Of a DNA stretch of 9,761 bases, positions 1-6,092 are shown piece by piece. The stretch covers positions 1-9,761 of the forward strand of contig JAJYYT010000054.1 in NCBI GenBank assembly GCA_021800645.1, given 5' to 3'. The number at the start of each line of letters is the position of its first letter. Position 1 is the first letter of the stretch. The DNA is from Actinomycetes bacterium. Lineage in GTDB: Bacteria > Actinomycetota > Acidimicrobiia > Acidimicrobiales > RAAP-2. The position numbers and the translations under genes are program-made. Below the pieces are notes generated by a model, which made no database searches, was not told the origin of the DNA, and worked only from the letters and a program-made list of their open reading frames with translations.

Positions 1-582
1 ACCATCGCTCCCGGCCGAGCGAGCGCGCCGCCGACCCCTGGCAGGACCCGCAGCGACGGGACGGCACCGGAGGGCTACCTGCACTGCGGACCGAGCGGTG
101 CCGGCCACTTCGTGAAGATGGTCCACAACGGCGTGGAGTACGGCATGATGGCGGCGATCGCCGAGGGCCTGAGCATCATCGGGCACGCCGATGCGGGGAC
201 CCGACCCCAGGAGAGCGACGCGGAGACGACGCCGCTGCGGGACCCCGAGGCCTACCGGTACTCCATCGACATCGCCGAGGTGGCGGAGCTGTGGCGGCGG
301 GGATCGGTCGTCGGGTCGTGGCTCGTCGACCTCGTGGCCGACGCGCTCGCCCGGACAGCGCAGCTCGCGCGGTTCGCCGGCCGCGTGTCGGACTCCGGCG
401 AAGGCCGCTGGACGGTGCTCGCCGCCGTCGACGAGGGCGTCCCCGCGCCGGTGATCACCGCCTCGCTGTTCGAGCGCTTCGAGTCGCGAGGGCTCGGCGA
501 GCTCACGGGGAAGCTGCTCTCGGCCATGCGCAGCGAGTTCGGCGGGCACGCCGAGAAGCCCTCGACCCCGAGTGCTTCGTAG
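1..582 (+). CDS. gnd: 6-phosphogluconate dehydrogenase, decarboxylating (3' part, cut by left edge)
   Basis: The gene is open from the first base, and 193 C-terminal residues are visible. The enzyme oxidatively decarboxylates 6-phosphogluconate to ribulose-5-phosphate, yielding NAD(P)H, in the cytosolic oxidative pentose phosphate pathway. The fragment shows the diagnostic GPSGAGHFVKMVHNG stretch (visible residues 30-44), including the catalytic Lys39 and Asn43, followed by Glu46. It continues with WRRGSVVGSWLVDL, the GRVSDSGEGRW segment and DEGVPAPVITASLFERF, which are typical of the short (about 300-330 aa) Gnd form. The N-terminal Rossmann domain lies outside the window. The first in-frame start-like codon (GTG at 112) falls inside the catalytic motif, so it is not the real start. 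The stop is TAG at 580-582. pgl follows in the same frame after 15 nt, so the two are very likely cotranscribed. Confidence 0.95.
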   Translation, partial: TIAPGRASAPPTPGRTRSDGTAPEGYLHCGPSGAGHFVKMVHNGVEYGMMAAIAEGLSIIGHADAGTRPQESDAETTPLRDPEAYRYSIDIAEVAELWRRGSVVGSWLVDLVADALARTAQLARFAGRVSDSGEGRWTVLAAVDEGVPAPVITASLFERFESRGLGELTGKLLSAMRSEFGGHAEKPSTPSAS

Positions 583-597
583 GACCTCGTCGGCCCG

Positions 598-1269
598 GTG
601 CAGCACGAGCTGATCGTCTTCGACGATCTCGACGCGCTGTCGGCCGCTGCGGCGCGCTTCGTCGCCGACCGCGCGCTCGAGGCGGTGGAGCGCGACGGGA
701 CGTTCCATCTCGCGCTGAGCGGCGGGCGCTCCCCGTGGCGGATGTTCGAGGTCCTCACGACGCTGGACGTCCCCTGGGAGCGCACCGTCGTCTGGCAGGT
801 GGACGAGCGCGTCGCGCCCCGCAACGACCCCGAGCGGAACCTCGCGCACCTCCAGGCGGCGCTGGGCGCCCACGCGGACCGGGTACGCCCGATGCCCGTC
901 GACGAGGCGGACCTCGGCGCCGCAGCCGTCCGCTACGGCGCCGCCCTGCCGGTCGAGCTCCACGTGGTGCACCTCGGGATCGGCCCCGACGGGCACACCG
1001 CGTCCCTCGTGCCGGGAGATCCCGTGCTCGACGTCGAGGACCGCCCGGTGGCGCTCACCTCCGGGCCCTACGAGGGACGGCGCCGTATGACGCTCACCTA
1101 CCCCGGCATCCGGCGGGCCCGCCAGCTGCTGTGGCTCGTGACCGGCGAGGACAAGCGCACGGCGCTCACGAAGCTGCTCGCCGCGGACCCCGCCATCCCC
1201 GCAGGGCGGGTGGAAGCGGCATCCTCGATGGTCATGGCCGACCGTGCCGCGGCGCCGGGTAGCAGCTGA
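598..1269 (+). CDS. pgl: 6-phosphogluconolactonase
   Basis: This 223-aa protein has the size of the Pgl/DevB family (roughly 220-260 aa). It hydrolyses 6-phosphogluconolactone to 6-phosphogluconate, the step just before Gnd. Visible family motifs are LSGGRSP (residues 40-46, phosphate binding), VDERVAPRNDPERN (68-81), GIGPDGHTASLVPG (127-140) and RMTLTYPGI (163-171), with GEDK at 183-186. The GTG start at 598 is the only initiation codon well placed before the first beta strand (ELIVFDD); the next Met is inside the fold at residue 49. The upstream Shine-Dalgarno is weak, which fits translational coupling to gnd, whose stop lies 15 nt upstream in the same frame. No signal peptide is visible, so the protein is cytosolic. 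Confidence 0.93.
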   Translation: MQHELIVFDDLDALSAAAARFVADRALEAVERDGTFHLALSGGRSPWRMFEVLTTLDVPWERTVVWQVDERVAPRNDPERNLAHLQAALGAHADRVRPMPVDEADLGAAAVRYGAALPVELHVVHLGIGPDGHTASLVPGDPVLDVEDRPVALTSGPYEGRRRMTLTYPGIRRARQLLWLVTGEDKRTALTKLLAADPAIPAGRVEAASSMVMADRAAAPGSS

Positions 1270-1274
1270 CCCGC

Positions 1275-1290
1275 CCGACCGAGCCGTCGG
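1275..1290. terminator. Possible short hairpin between convergent pgl and rpiA
   Basis: CCGAC (1275-1279) and GTCGG (1286-1290) can pair around a 6-nt loop, five bases after the pgl stop. The gap between the convergent genes is only 32 bp. The stem is short and there is no T-tract, only a pyrimidine-rich CCCCTTCCCT tail, so this is a weak candidate. Confidence 0.3.
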
Positions 1291-1301
1291 CCGCCCCTTC
1301 C

Positions 1302-2075
1302 CTACCAACTGGCGCCGCCGGGGCGCAGTCGCTCTGCCCGGCTCCCCCGGCCCACCACGAGCTCTGCGACGAGCTCCGGGGGGAAGAGGCCGTGCTCGAC
1401 CAGCCCTGGCACGTCACGAAGCGCCTCTGCGAGCCGGAGCGGGTCGCCGACCGGACCGAGGTAGTCGCAGATCACCCCGCCGTCAGGGCTCCGGGGAACG
1501 TCGCGTCGCCGCACCGGGCCGATCGCCTGAAGCCGGCGGAGGGTCGACGCGAGCCCGAAGGAGAGCAGCTCCAAGGGCACCGGCGGGCGCAGAACGGGCA
1601 CCAGCTTCGTCGAGTCCACGATCACGACGAAGCGGTCGGCGGCGGCAGCCACGAGCTTCTCGCGGGTGTGGGCCGCGCCCCCTCCCTTCACGAGCCACCC
1701 GCCCGGCTCGACCTGGTCGGCGCCGTCGATCGCGATGTCCAGACGCGCGATCCTGGAGAACCGCTCGATCCGCAGGCCGGCCTCGCGCGCCAGGGTCTCG
1801 GTGCGCGGCGAGGTCGCCACGCAGCGCAGGTCCAGGCCGCGGGCAGCGAGCGCCGGCAGGAGGTGCCCGACCGTGCTGCCGGTCCCAAGACCGACCGCCA
1901 TTCCGTCTTCGACCAGCCCCGCCGCGGCATGCGCAGCGGCGCGCTTTTCCCGCTCCAGGGCGTCCCTCCCCCGGCCTTCCGCCGTGCCGCCTCCCGCCTG
2001 GGCTCCCCGGCCTTCCGCCGTGTCCTCTTCCCCCATGTCCTCTGCCACGATGTCCTCTGCCACGATGTCCTCCAC
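1302..2075 (-). CDS. rpiA: Ribose-5-phosphate isomerase A with a repeat-rich N-terminal extension
   Basis: RpiA interconverts ribulose-5-phosphate and ribose-5-phosphate in the cytosol. The core has the phosphate loop GLGTGST (residues 62-68), VATSPRTETLA (86-96), the active-site DGADQ (117-121, holding the two catalytic-site Asp), KGGGAAHTREK (130-140, with the general base Glu139 and Lys130), and a C-terminal VEHGLF...VVGRG. At 257 aa it is longer than the usual 215-235 aa. The excess is about 36 N-terminal residues built of short acidic and glycine-rich repeats (VAEDI, TAEGRG). The usual DGADE is DGADQ here. The start is uncertain: GTG at 2075 is the most upstream possibility, 15 nt after the glgP stop and in the same frame. 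Alternatives are in-frame GTGs at 2063 and 2048 and an ATG at 2036. The core function is secure; the extension may be partly untranslated. Confidence 0.92.
   Translation of the reverse strand: MEDIVAEDIVAEDMGEEDTAEGRGAQAGGGTAEGRGRDALEREKRAAAHAAAGLVEDGMAVGLGTGSTVGHLLPALAARGLDLRCVATSPRTETLAREAGLRIERFSRIARLDIAIDGADQVEPGGWLVKGGGAAHTREKLVAAAADRFVVIVDSTKLVPVLRPPVPLELLSFGLASTLRRLQAIGPVRRRDVPRSPDGGVICDYLGPVGDPLRLAEALRDVPGLVEHGLFPPELVAELVVGRGSRAERLRPGGASW
1969..2022. repeat. 18-bp direct repeat in the 5' end of rpiA
   Basis: The 18-mer CCCCGGCCTTCCGCCGTG occurs at 1969-1986 and again, identical, at 2005-2022, 36 bp (12 codons) apart. On the - strand it encodes the twice-repeated peptide TAEGRG in the RpiA extension. 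The in-frame period suggests duplication within coding sequence. Confidence 0.85.
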
Positions 2076-2076
2076 G
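2020..2076. repeat. 15-bp tandem repeat at the rpiA start
   Basis: The 15-mer ATGTCCTCTGCCACG is present in two perfect adjacent copies (2035-2049 and 2050-2064). A shortened copy follows (2065-2076) and a degenerate copy precedes (2020-2034), giving nearly four units. Read on the - strand, each unit encodes a five-residue acidic repeat (VAEDI or similar), and the array contains all candidate rpiA start codons. Such an array can change copy number by slippage without changing frame. Confidence 0.85.
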
Positions 2077-2090
2077 AGCCGGCGGCGGGC

Positions 2091-3857
2091 TCAGGCGCCG
2101 CACGCCGGCCAGTAGGCGCGCCGGGCGTACTCGTCGACCATCCGGTGCGCCGAGAAGAAGGAGGCGTTGAGCGAGATCGCGTGGCGCCCCATCACCGCGA
2201 ACGCGTCGCGCTCCTCGTAGTAGGCGGGAGCGACCACCTCTTGGAGCGCCCGGTACAGCAGGTCGGCGTCACGTGCACCGCCTGCGTCGCCTGTCCCAGG
2301 TCTCTCTCCTTCGCCGCCCGTGGCCTCTGTGGGGCCGTCAGCAGGCGTCCCGATCGCCCACCCCGTGACGCCTTCGATCCACCCCTCGAGCCACCAGCCG
2401 TCGAGGACGCTCAAGCTCGGCACCCCGTTCAGCGCCGCCTTCATGCCGCTCGTGCCAGAGGCCTCGTTGGGTGGGGCCGGCGTGTTGAGCCAGACGTCGC
2501 TCCCCGCGCACAGCAGGCGGCCGAGCTGCATCCCGTAGTTCTCGACGAAGGCGATCTTGACGCCACTACGGCGCGTGCGGGCCGCCGACACCACGTGCTC
2601 GATCATCGCCTTCGCCTCCCCGTCGTCAGGGTGCGCCTTGCCGGCGAAGACGATCTGCAGCGGGGCGCTCCTGGCGATCGCGGCGAGCCGGTCGAGGTCC
2701 GAGAGCACGAGGTCGTTGCGCTTGTACGCGGCGAAGCGGCGTGCGATCCCGATGGTGAGCACGTCCGGCCGCAGCGCCACGCCGGCGCGCCGGCGCACCT
2801 CGGCGCACAGCGCCTTCTTGCTCTGCTCGTGCGCCGCCTGCAGGCCCGCGATCGGCAGGTCCAGTGCGTAGCGGAGCTGCTGGCTGTCCTGGCGCCACCC
2901 CGGCAGGTGCCGGTCGAACAGGGCTGCGGTCGCAGGTGCAGCCCACGTCGCGCTGTGCACGCCGTTGGTCACCGCCTCGACCCTCTGGGAGGGGAACATG
3001 CGGCGCGTCACCTCGCGGTGTCGCAGCGAGACGCCGTTCACGAAGCCCGAGCAGCGCATCCCGAGGATGGTCATGTTCAACGTGCCGTCGGCCTCGAGGC
3101 AGCGGAGCTGGGCCAGCGCGTCGAGCACCGGTTTGCCAAGGACCGCCTGCGCGATCTCTGGCGCGAAGCGGTCGTGGCCGGCAGGGACCGGAGTGTGCGT
3201 CGTGAACACGCACATGGAGCGCACCGCCTCGAGGTCTGCCTCCCCTGCTCCGGCGAGCCCCCCGACGAGTCCTGCGGACAGCGCCCCGGACGGGTCGAAA
3301 CCCGCCGCGCGCCGTGCGAGCAGCGCGACGGGCACGAGGGCGCCGTGCCCCTCGTTCAGGTGATGGACCTGGATGCCCTGGTAGCCCAGGGCGTCGAGCA
3401 CGAGCGGGCCGCCGAGCCCGAGCACCGCCTCCTGGCGCAGGCGGTCGAAGCGGTCGCTCGTGTAGAGGCGGTCGCCGATCCTCCGGTCCTCCGGCGCGTT
3501 CTCCTGCACGTCGGTGTCGAGGAAGTGCACCGGCACGGCGCGCCCGTCGACCCCTTCGACGACCGCCCGCCAGACGCGCAGCTCGACGCGGCGCCCCGCC
3601 ACGACGACGGCGGCGCGCACCGGAAGCTCCTCGAGCTGCGTCGCCGGCGACCATTCGACGGGCACGTCGCGCTGCTCTCCGTCGGCGATCGATTGCACGA
3701 AGAACCCGTGCTTGTACAAGAGCGTCACCGCGGTGAGCGGGAGGCCCCGGTCGGCCGCTGCCCGCACGTGGTCGCCGGCGAGCACGCCGAGCCCGCCGCT
3801 GAAGGTCGGCAACCGATCGTCGAGCGCGATCTCCATCGAGTAGTACGCGACCGTCAC
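2091..3857 (-). CDS. glgP: Alpha-glucan (glycogen/maltodextrin) phosphorylase
   Basis: This PLP enzyme releases glucose-1-phosphate from alpha-1,4-glucans in the cytosol. It has 588 aa and matches the shorter alpha-glucan phosphorylase family (the TIGR02094 type) rather than the ~800-aa classical form. The N-terminal motif is VAYYSMEIALDDRLPTFSGG (residues 3-21). HHLNEGHGAL (165-174), TTHTPVPAGHDRF (219-231) and NGVHSATW (298-305) follow. The C-terminal domain has FAAYKRNDLVLSDLDRL (375-391), FAGKAHP (404-410) and NEASGTSGMKAALNG, with the probable PLP-binding Lys473. A Gly/Glu/Thr-rich loop sits near 505-530. The GTG at 3857 is chosen because the conserved fold begins two residues later; a GTG at 3881 is possible. 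The frame stays open into hbd, but that stretch is Arg/Ala-rich shadow sequence. hbd ends 68 bp upstream and rpiA begins 15 nt downstream. Confidence 0.93.
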   Translation of the reverse strand: MTVAYYSMEIALDDRLPTFSGGLGVLAGDHVRAAADRGLPLTAVTLLYKHGFFVQSIADGEQRDVPVEWSPATQLEELPVRAAVVVAGRRVELRVWRAVVEGVDGRAVPVHFLDTDVQENAPEDRRIGDRLYTSDRFDRLRQEAVLGLGGPLVLDALGYQGIQVHHLNEGHGALVPVALLARRAAGFDPSGALSAGLVGGLAGAGEADLEAVRSMCVFTTHTPVPAGHDRFAPEIAQAVLGKPVLDALAQLRCLEADGTLNMTILGMRCSGFVNGVSLRHREVTRRMFPSQRVEAVTNGVHSATWAAPATAALFDRHLPGWRQDSQQLRYALDLPIAGLQAAHEQSKKALCAEVRRRAGVALRPDVLTIGIARRFAAYKRNDLVLSDLDRLAAIARSAPLQIVFAGKAHPDDGEAKAMIEHVVSAARTRRSGVKIAFVENYGMQLGRLLCAGSDVWLNTPAPPNEASGTSGMKAALNGVPSLSVLDGWWLEGWIEGVTGWAIGTPADGPTEATGGEGERPGTGDAGGARDADLLYRALQEVVAPAYYEERDAFAVMGRHAISLNASFFSAHRMVDEYARRAYWPACGA

Positions 3858-3925
3858 CGGCGCCGCGCCCGCACGTCGCACGGGGGTCGACGCTATCGGG
3901 CCGCTCGCCGGCTGCCTGCGAGCGC

Positions 3926-4816
3926 TCAGCGCACGACCTTCGCTGCGCCGTCGCCGTAGTCGTAGAAGCCCCGGCCGGTCTTCCTTCCGAGGAGCCCCGC
4001 GTCCACCATCCTCGCGAGCAGCGGCGGCGGCGCGTAGAGCGGCTCCTTGAATTCCTCGTAGAGGGAGTTGGCGACCGCCATGGTCGTGTCGAGGCCGATG
4101 AGGTCGGTCAACGCGAGCGGTCCCATCGGGTGCGCGCAACCCTTCACCATGCCGGTGTCGATGTCCTCAGGGGTCGCGAATCCCGACTCCATCATGCGGA
4201 TGGCCGACAGCAGGTAGGGGACCAAGAGCGCGTTCACGATGAACCCGGCCCGGTCCTTCGAACGGATCGCCGTCTTGCCCAGCGCGTCCTCGGCGAACCG
4301 CTCGGCCCGGCCGATGGCCTCTTCGGAGCTGAGAAGGGATGCGACGACCTCGACGAGCGGCAAGACGGGGACCGGGTTGAAGAAGTGGAGGCCGACCACC
4401 TGCTCGGGGCGCTGGGTGGCCATCGCGAGCTTCATGATCGGGATGGAAGAGGTGTTGGACGTGAGCAGAGCATCGGGCGCCTCCACCACCTTGTCGAGCG
4501 CCTCGAAGACGCGGAGCTTCTCGGGCTCGGCCTCGACGACGGCCTCGACGACGAGCTGGCGGTCCCCGAGCGCGCCGACGTCGGTGCCGAGCTCGATCCG
4601 CCCGAGGGTCGCCCGAGCGTCCTCCTCGCTGAGCTTGCCGGCCGACACGGCGCGTCGCACCGACGCCTCGATCCTGCTCTTGCCCCGTGCGAGCGCCGCC
4701 GAGTCGGCCTCGACCACGATCACGGACCGTCCGGCCCGGGCGCACACCTCGGCGATCCCCGAGCCCATCAGGCCGCAGCCGACCACGCCGACCCGCTGGA
4801 TCTCCTCGGCTCCCAT
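3926..4816 (-). CDS. hbd: 3-hydroxybutyryl-CoA (3-hydroxyacyl-CoA) dehydrogenase
   Basis: This NAD(P)-dependent enzyme interconverts 3-hydroxyacyl-CoA (probably 3-hydroxybutyryl-CoA) and 3-ketoacyl-CoA in fatty acid or C4 metabolism. The 296-aa length fits the single-function family (280-300 aa). It has a Rossmann loop GCGLMGSG (residues 13-20), SNTSS (120-124), HFFNPVPVLPLVEV (144-157) with the His144/Glu156 pair 12 residues apart as expected for the catalytic dyad, AGFIVN (190-195) and HPMGPLALTDLIGLD (229-243). ATG at 4816 is preceded by GAGAGAGG at a spacing of about 8 nt; a GTG at 4819 is an alternative. It could be the first gene of an hbd-glgP-rpiA transcript, although the 68-bp gap to glgP would allow an internal promoter. 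Chain-length preference cannot be read from the sequence. Confidence 0.93.
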   Translation of the reverse strand: MGAEEIQRVGVVGCGLMGSGIAEVCARAGRSVIVVEADSAALARGKSRIEASVRRAVSAGKLSEEDARATLGRIELGTDVGALGDRQLVVEAVVEAEPEKLRVFEALDKVVEAPDALLTSNTSSIPIMKLAMATQRPEQVVGLHFFNPVPVLPLVEVVASLLSSEEAIGRAERFAEDALGKTAIRSKDRAGFIVNALLVPYLLSAIRMMESGFATPEDIDTGMVKGCAHPMGPLALTDLIGLDTTMAVANSLYEEFKEPLYAPPPLLARMVDAGLLGRKTGRGFYDYGDGAAKVVR

Positions 4817-4850
4817 CACGGCCACCTCTCTCGTCTCTCGTCTCTTCGCG

Positions 4851-4907
4851 CTGGGCTCGATCCGGCTCTCCTGGGCTCGATCCGGGCTCCCTCTCGGCTC
4901 ATCTCGG
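4851..4907. repeat. 20-bp-period direct repeats upstream of hbd
   Basis: CTGGGCTCGATCCGG occurs identically at 4851-4865 and 4871-4885, and a degenerate third unit (CTCTCGGCTCATCTCGG) starts 20 bp later at 4891. The array begins 35 bp upstream of the hbd ATG. Spacing of about two helical turns would place repeated protein-binding sites on one face of the DNA, but operator function is only inferred. Confidence 0.75.
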
Positions 4908-5004
4908 GGCGGTCTCGGCTCGGCGCGGTCCCCAGGTCTGCACACGGTAGCGGTTCGGGAAACTAGCGTTCGTCGAGCAGCACGAGCGGACAGCACCAAG
5001 AGCA

Positions 5005-5012
5005 GAGGAGGT
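5005..5012 (+). promoter_or_regulatory. Shine-Dalgarno of the Ddn-like gene
   Basis: GAGGAGGT is a near-perfect anti-16S match about 9 nt before the ATG at 5021. It is the strongest ribosome-binding site in the window and fixes the start of this gene. Confidence 0.8.
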
Positions 5013-5020
5013 CCTTTCCC

Positions 5021-5473
5021 ATGCCCCTCACCGGGGAGTACGAGCCGTCGTCGTCGGAGTGGGTGCGTGAGCAGGTCGCCGAGTACGAAGCTTCCGGGGG
5101 GACGCGCGCCAACACGTTGCGCGACACGGGGCTGCCGATCATCGTCTTGACGACGCGCGGCGCGAAGTCCGGCAAGATCCGCAAGTGGGCGCTCATGCGC
5201 GTGGAGCACGACGGGGAGTACGCGCTCGTCGCCTCGAAGGGCGGCGCGCCCGACAATCCCCAGTGGTACTGGAACCTGAAGGCCGACCCGACCGCCCTCA
5301 TGATCCAAGACGGCCCGGAGCCCTTCGACGCCGTGGCACGCGAGGTGACCGGCGAGGAGAAGGCCGAGTGGTGGAGGCGGGCGGTCGAGGCGTTCCCGCC
5401 CTACGCCGAGTACCAGGAGAAGACGGCGCGGGAGATCCCGGTCCTCGTGGCCCGCCGCGCCGAGCCGGCCTGA
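5021..5473 (+). CDS. Deazaflavin (F420)-dependent nitroreductase/quinone reductase family protein (Ddn-like)
   Basis: This 150-aa protein is the usual size for the Ddn/DUF385 split-barrel family, whose studied members use reduced F420 to reduce quinones, nitroimidazoles or other acceptors, mainly in Actinomycetota. Family features are [32 protein letters not shown], spread over residues 44-75 (central GxKSG-x-x-R/K cofactor-binding region), and [15 protein letters not shown] (76-90). The C-terminal part carries a Trp/Tyr-rich helix ([17 protein letters not shown]) and PVLVARR (140-146). There is no signal peptide or membrane segment. It has its own strong Shine-Dalgarno and is transcribed alone, divergently from hbd and convergently with the Nudix gene. 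The acceptor substrate cannot be predicted. The use of F420 rather than FMN is family inference. Confidence 0.88.
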   Translation: MPLTGEYEPSSSEWVREQVAEYEASGGTRANTLRDTGLPIIVLTTRGAKSGKIRKWALMRVEHDGEYALVASKGGAPDNPQWYWNLKADPTALMIQDGPEPFDAVAREVTGEEKAEWWRRAVEAFPPYAEYQEKTAREIPVLVARRAEPA

Positions 5474-5485
5474 CCGGGCTCGGCC

Positions 5486-5520
5486 GCCTCGGGTCCTTCG
5501 AGCCGAGGACCGCACGAGGC
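5486..5520. terminator. Candidate hairpin terminator between the convergent Ddn-like and Nudix genes
   Basis: CCTCGG (5487-5492) pairs with CCGAGG (5503-5508) around a 10-nt loop. Alternatively GCCTCG (5486-5491) pairs with CGAGGC (5515-5520). Both lie in the 52-bp gap between convergent stop codons, so one structure could serve both strands. No T-tract follows, as is common in high-GC actinobacteria, so activity is uncertain. Confidence 0.4.
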
Positions 5521-5525
5521 GTCGC

Positions 5526-6092
5526 TCAGGAGAAGCGCTCGAACGGTTCGTCGATCGTCTCGCCGGCGAGCAGACGGGGGAGGAGCTCGGGGAGGCGGCC
5601 GGGGTAGAAGCGCTCGCCGCGGGCGGCCATCTCCTGGATCTCGGCGACCGGCACCCAGCGCCACGCCGTGTAGTCCTCGAGCTCGTGCTGGAGCTGGCCG
5701 CTCGTGTCGATAACCGGCGCCGCGTCGTCCAGGCGCACGGCCGCGACCACCTCGTGCTGCAGCCGGCGCGTCCCGCGATGGCGGTACGTCGCGCTGCGCC
5801 GCCACGCGGGCGGTCCGAGCTGGTCGGGCCCGATCCTGATGCCGGTCTCCTCGAAGAGCTCGCGCACCGCCGCTTCCGCGTAGGACTCTCCCGGGTCGAT
5901 GCCACCGCCTGGGAGCTCCCACCACCTGCCGACCTCGGGAAGGGTGAGCTCACGAGCCCAGAAGAGCAGCACCGCGCCGCCGGCCTCCTGGACCACGAGA
6001 CGGACCGCGTCGCGCTCGACGATCGGGAGGTCGCGCGGAAGGCACACCTCGGGAACGTCCACACCGGAACCGTACGCCCCCGAGCCGGTCAC
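5526..6092 (-). CDS. Nudix hydrolase
   Basis: This 188-aa protein carries a complete Nudix box matching GX5EX7REUXEEXGU at residues 63-85: Gly63, Glu69, Arg77-Glu78, Glu81-Glu82, Gly84. It is preceded by WWELPGGG (57-64), so it should cleave a nucleoside diphosphate linked to another moiety with Mg2+. DYTAWRWVPVAEI (140-152) follows, the strand-helix typical of ADP-ribose pyrophosphatase-like and MutT-like members. Substrate is unassignable from sequence. The GTG at 6092 overlaps the TGA of the upstream dppC-type gene (GTGA, 4-nt overlap), so it is the last gene of the transporter operon and is probably translationally coupled. The first ~25 residues (GSGAYGSG and following) are not part of the conserved fold, so a later start cannot be excluded. 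No signal peptide is seen. Confidence 0.9.
   Translation of the reverse strand: MTGSGAYGSGVDVPEVCLPRDLPIVERDAVRLVVQEAGGAVLLFWARELTLPEVGRWWELPGGGIDPGESYAEAAVRELFEETGIRIGPDQLGPPAWRRSATYRHRGTRRLQHEVVAAVRLDDAAPVIDTSGQLQHELEDYTAWRWVPVAEIQEMAARGERFYPGRLPELLPRLLAGETIDEPFERFS

Larger units (their letters stand above)
4817..5020. promoter_or_regulatory. Divergent intergenic region between hbd and the Ddn-like gene
   Basis: This 204-bp non-coding interval must hold the promoters of both divergent genes. Next to hbd it is purine-rich on the - strand, with two adjacent copies of the heptamer GACGAGA (plus-strand 4829-4842). A 20-bp-period tandem repeat lies at 4851-4907, and a near-identical pair TAGCGGTTCG / TAGCGTTCG lies at 4948-4957 and 4964-4972. 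I find no convincing -35/-10 pair. TAGCGT (4964-4969) fits only the loose actinobacterial TAnnnT -10 pattern. Confidence 0.6.

Noticed and set aside
1..60. Pro/Thr/Arg-rich segment at the left edge as a possible frameshift in gnd
   Set aside because: The APPTPGR...GYLHCGP pattern resembles the normal loop preceding the catalytic motif in short-form Gnd proteins, and the frame is uninterrupted.
2020..2076. CRISPR-like array
   Set aside because: Units are 15 bp and contiguous with no spacers, and they lie in a coding frame. This is a simple tandem repeat.
1392..3959. Very long + strand open frame (855 codons) antisense to rpiA and glgP
   Set aside because: Its translation is Arg/His/Val-rich with no recognisable domain, while the opposite strand encodes clear RpiA and GlgP motifs. 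It is a high-GC antisense shadow.
3858..4139. N-terminal extension of GlgP by up to 94 residues
   Set aside because: The upstream part overlaps hbd in another frame and is Arg/Ala-rich. The conserved phosphorylase fold starts at VAYYSMEI, so GTG 3857 is preferred.
4963..5301. Small - strand open frame opposite the Ddn-like gene
   Set aside because: It overlaps a gene with a strong ribosome-binding site and family motifs, and it shows no domain of its own.
4817..6064. Upstream extension of the hbd frame through the Ddn-like and Nudix region
   Set aside because: Low-complexity Ser/Arg-rich shadow sequence. The Rossmann motif begins shortly after the ATG at 4816, which has a purine-rich ribosome-binding site.
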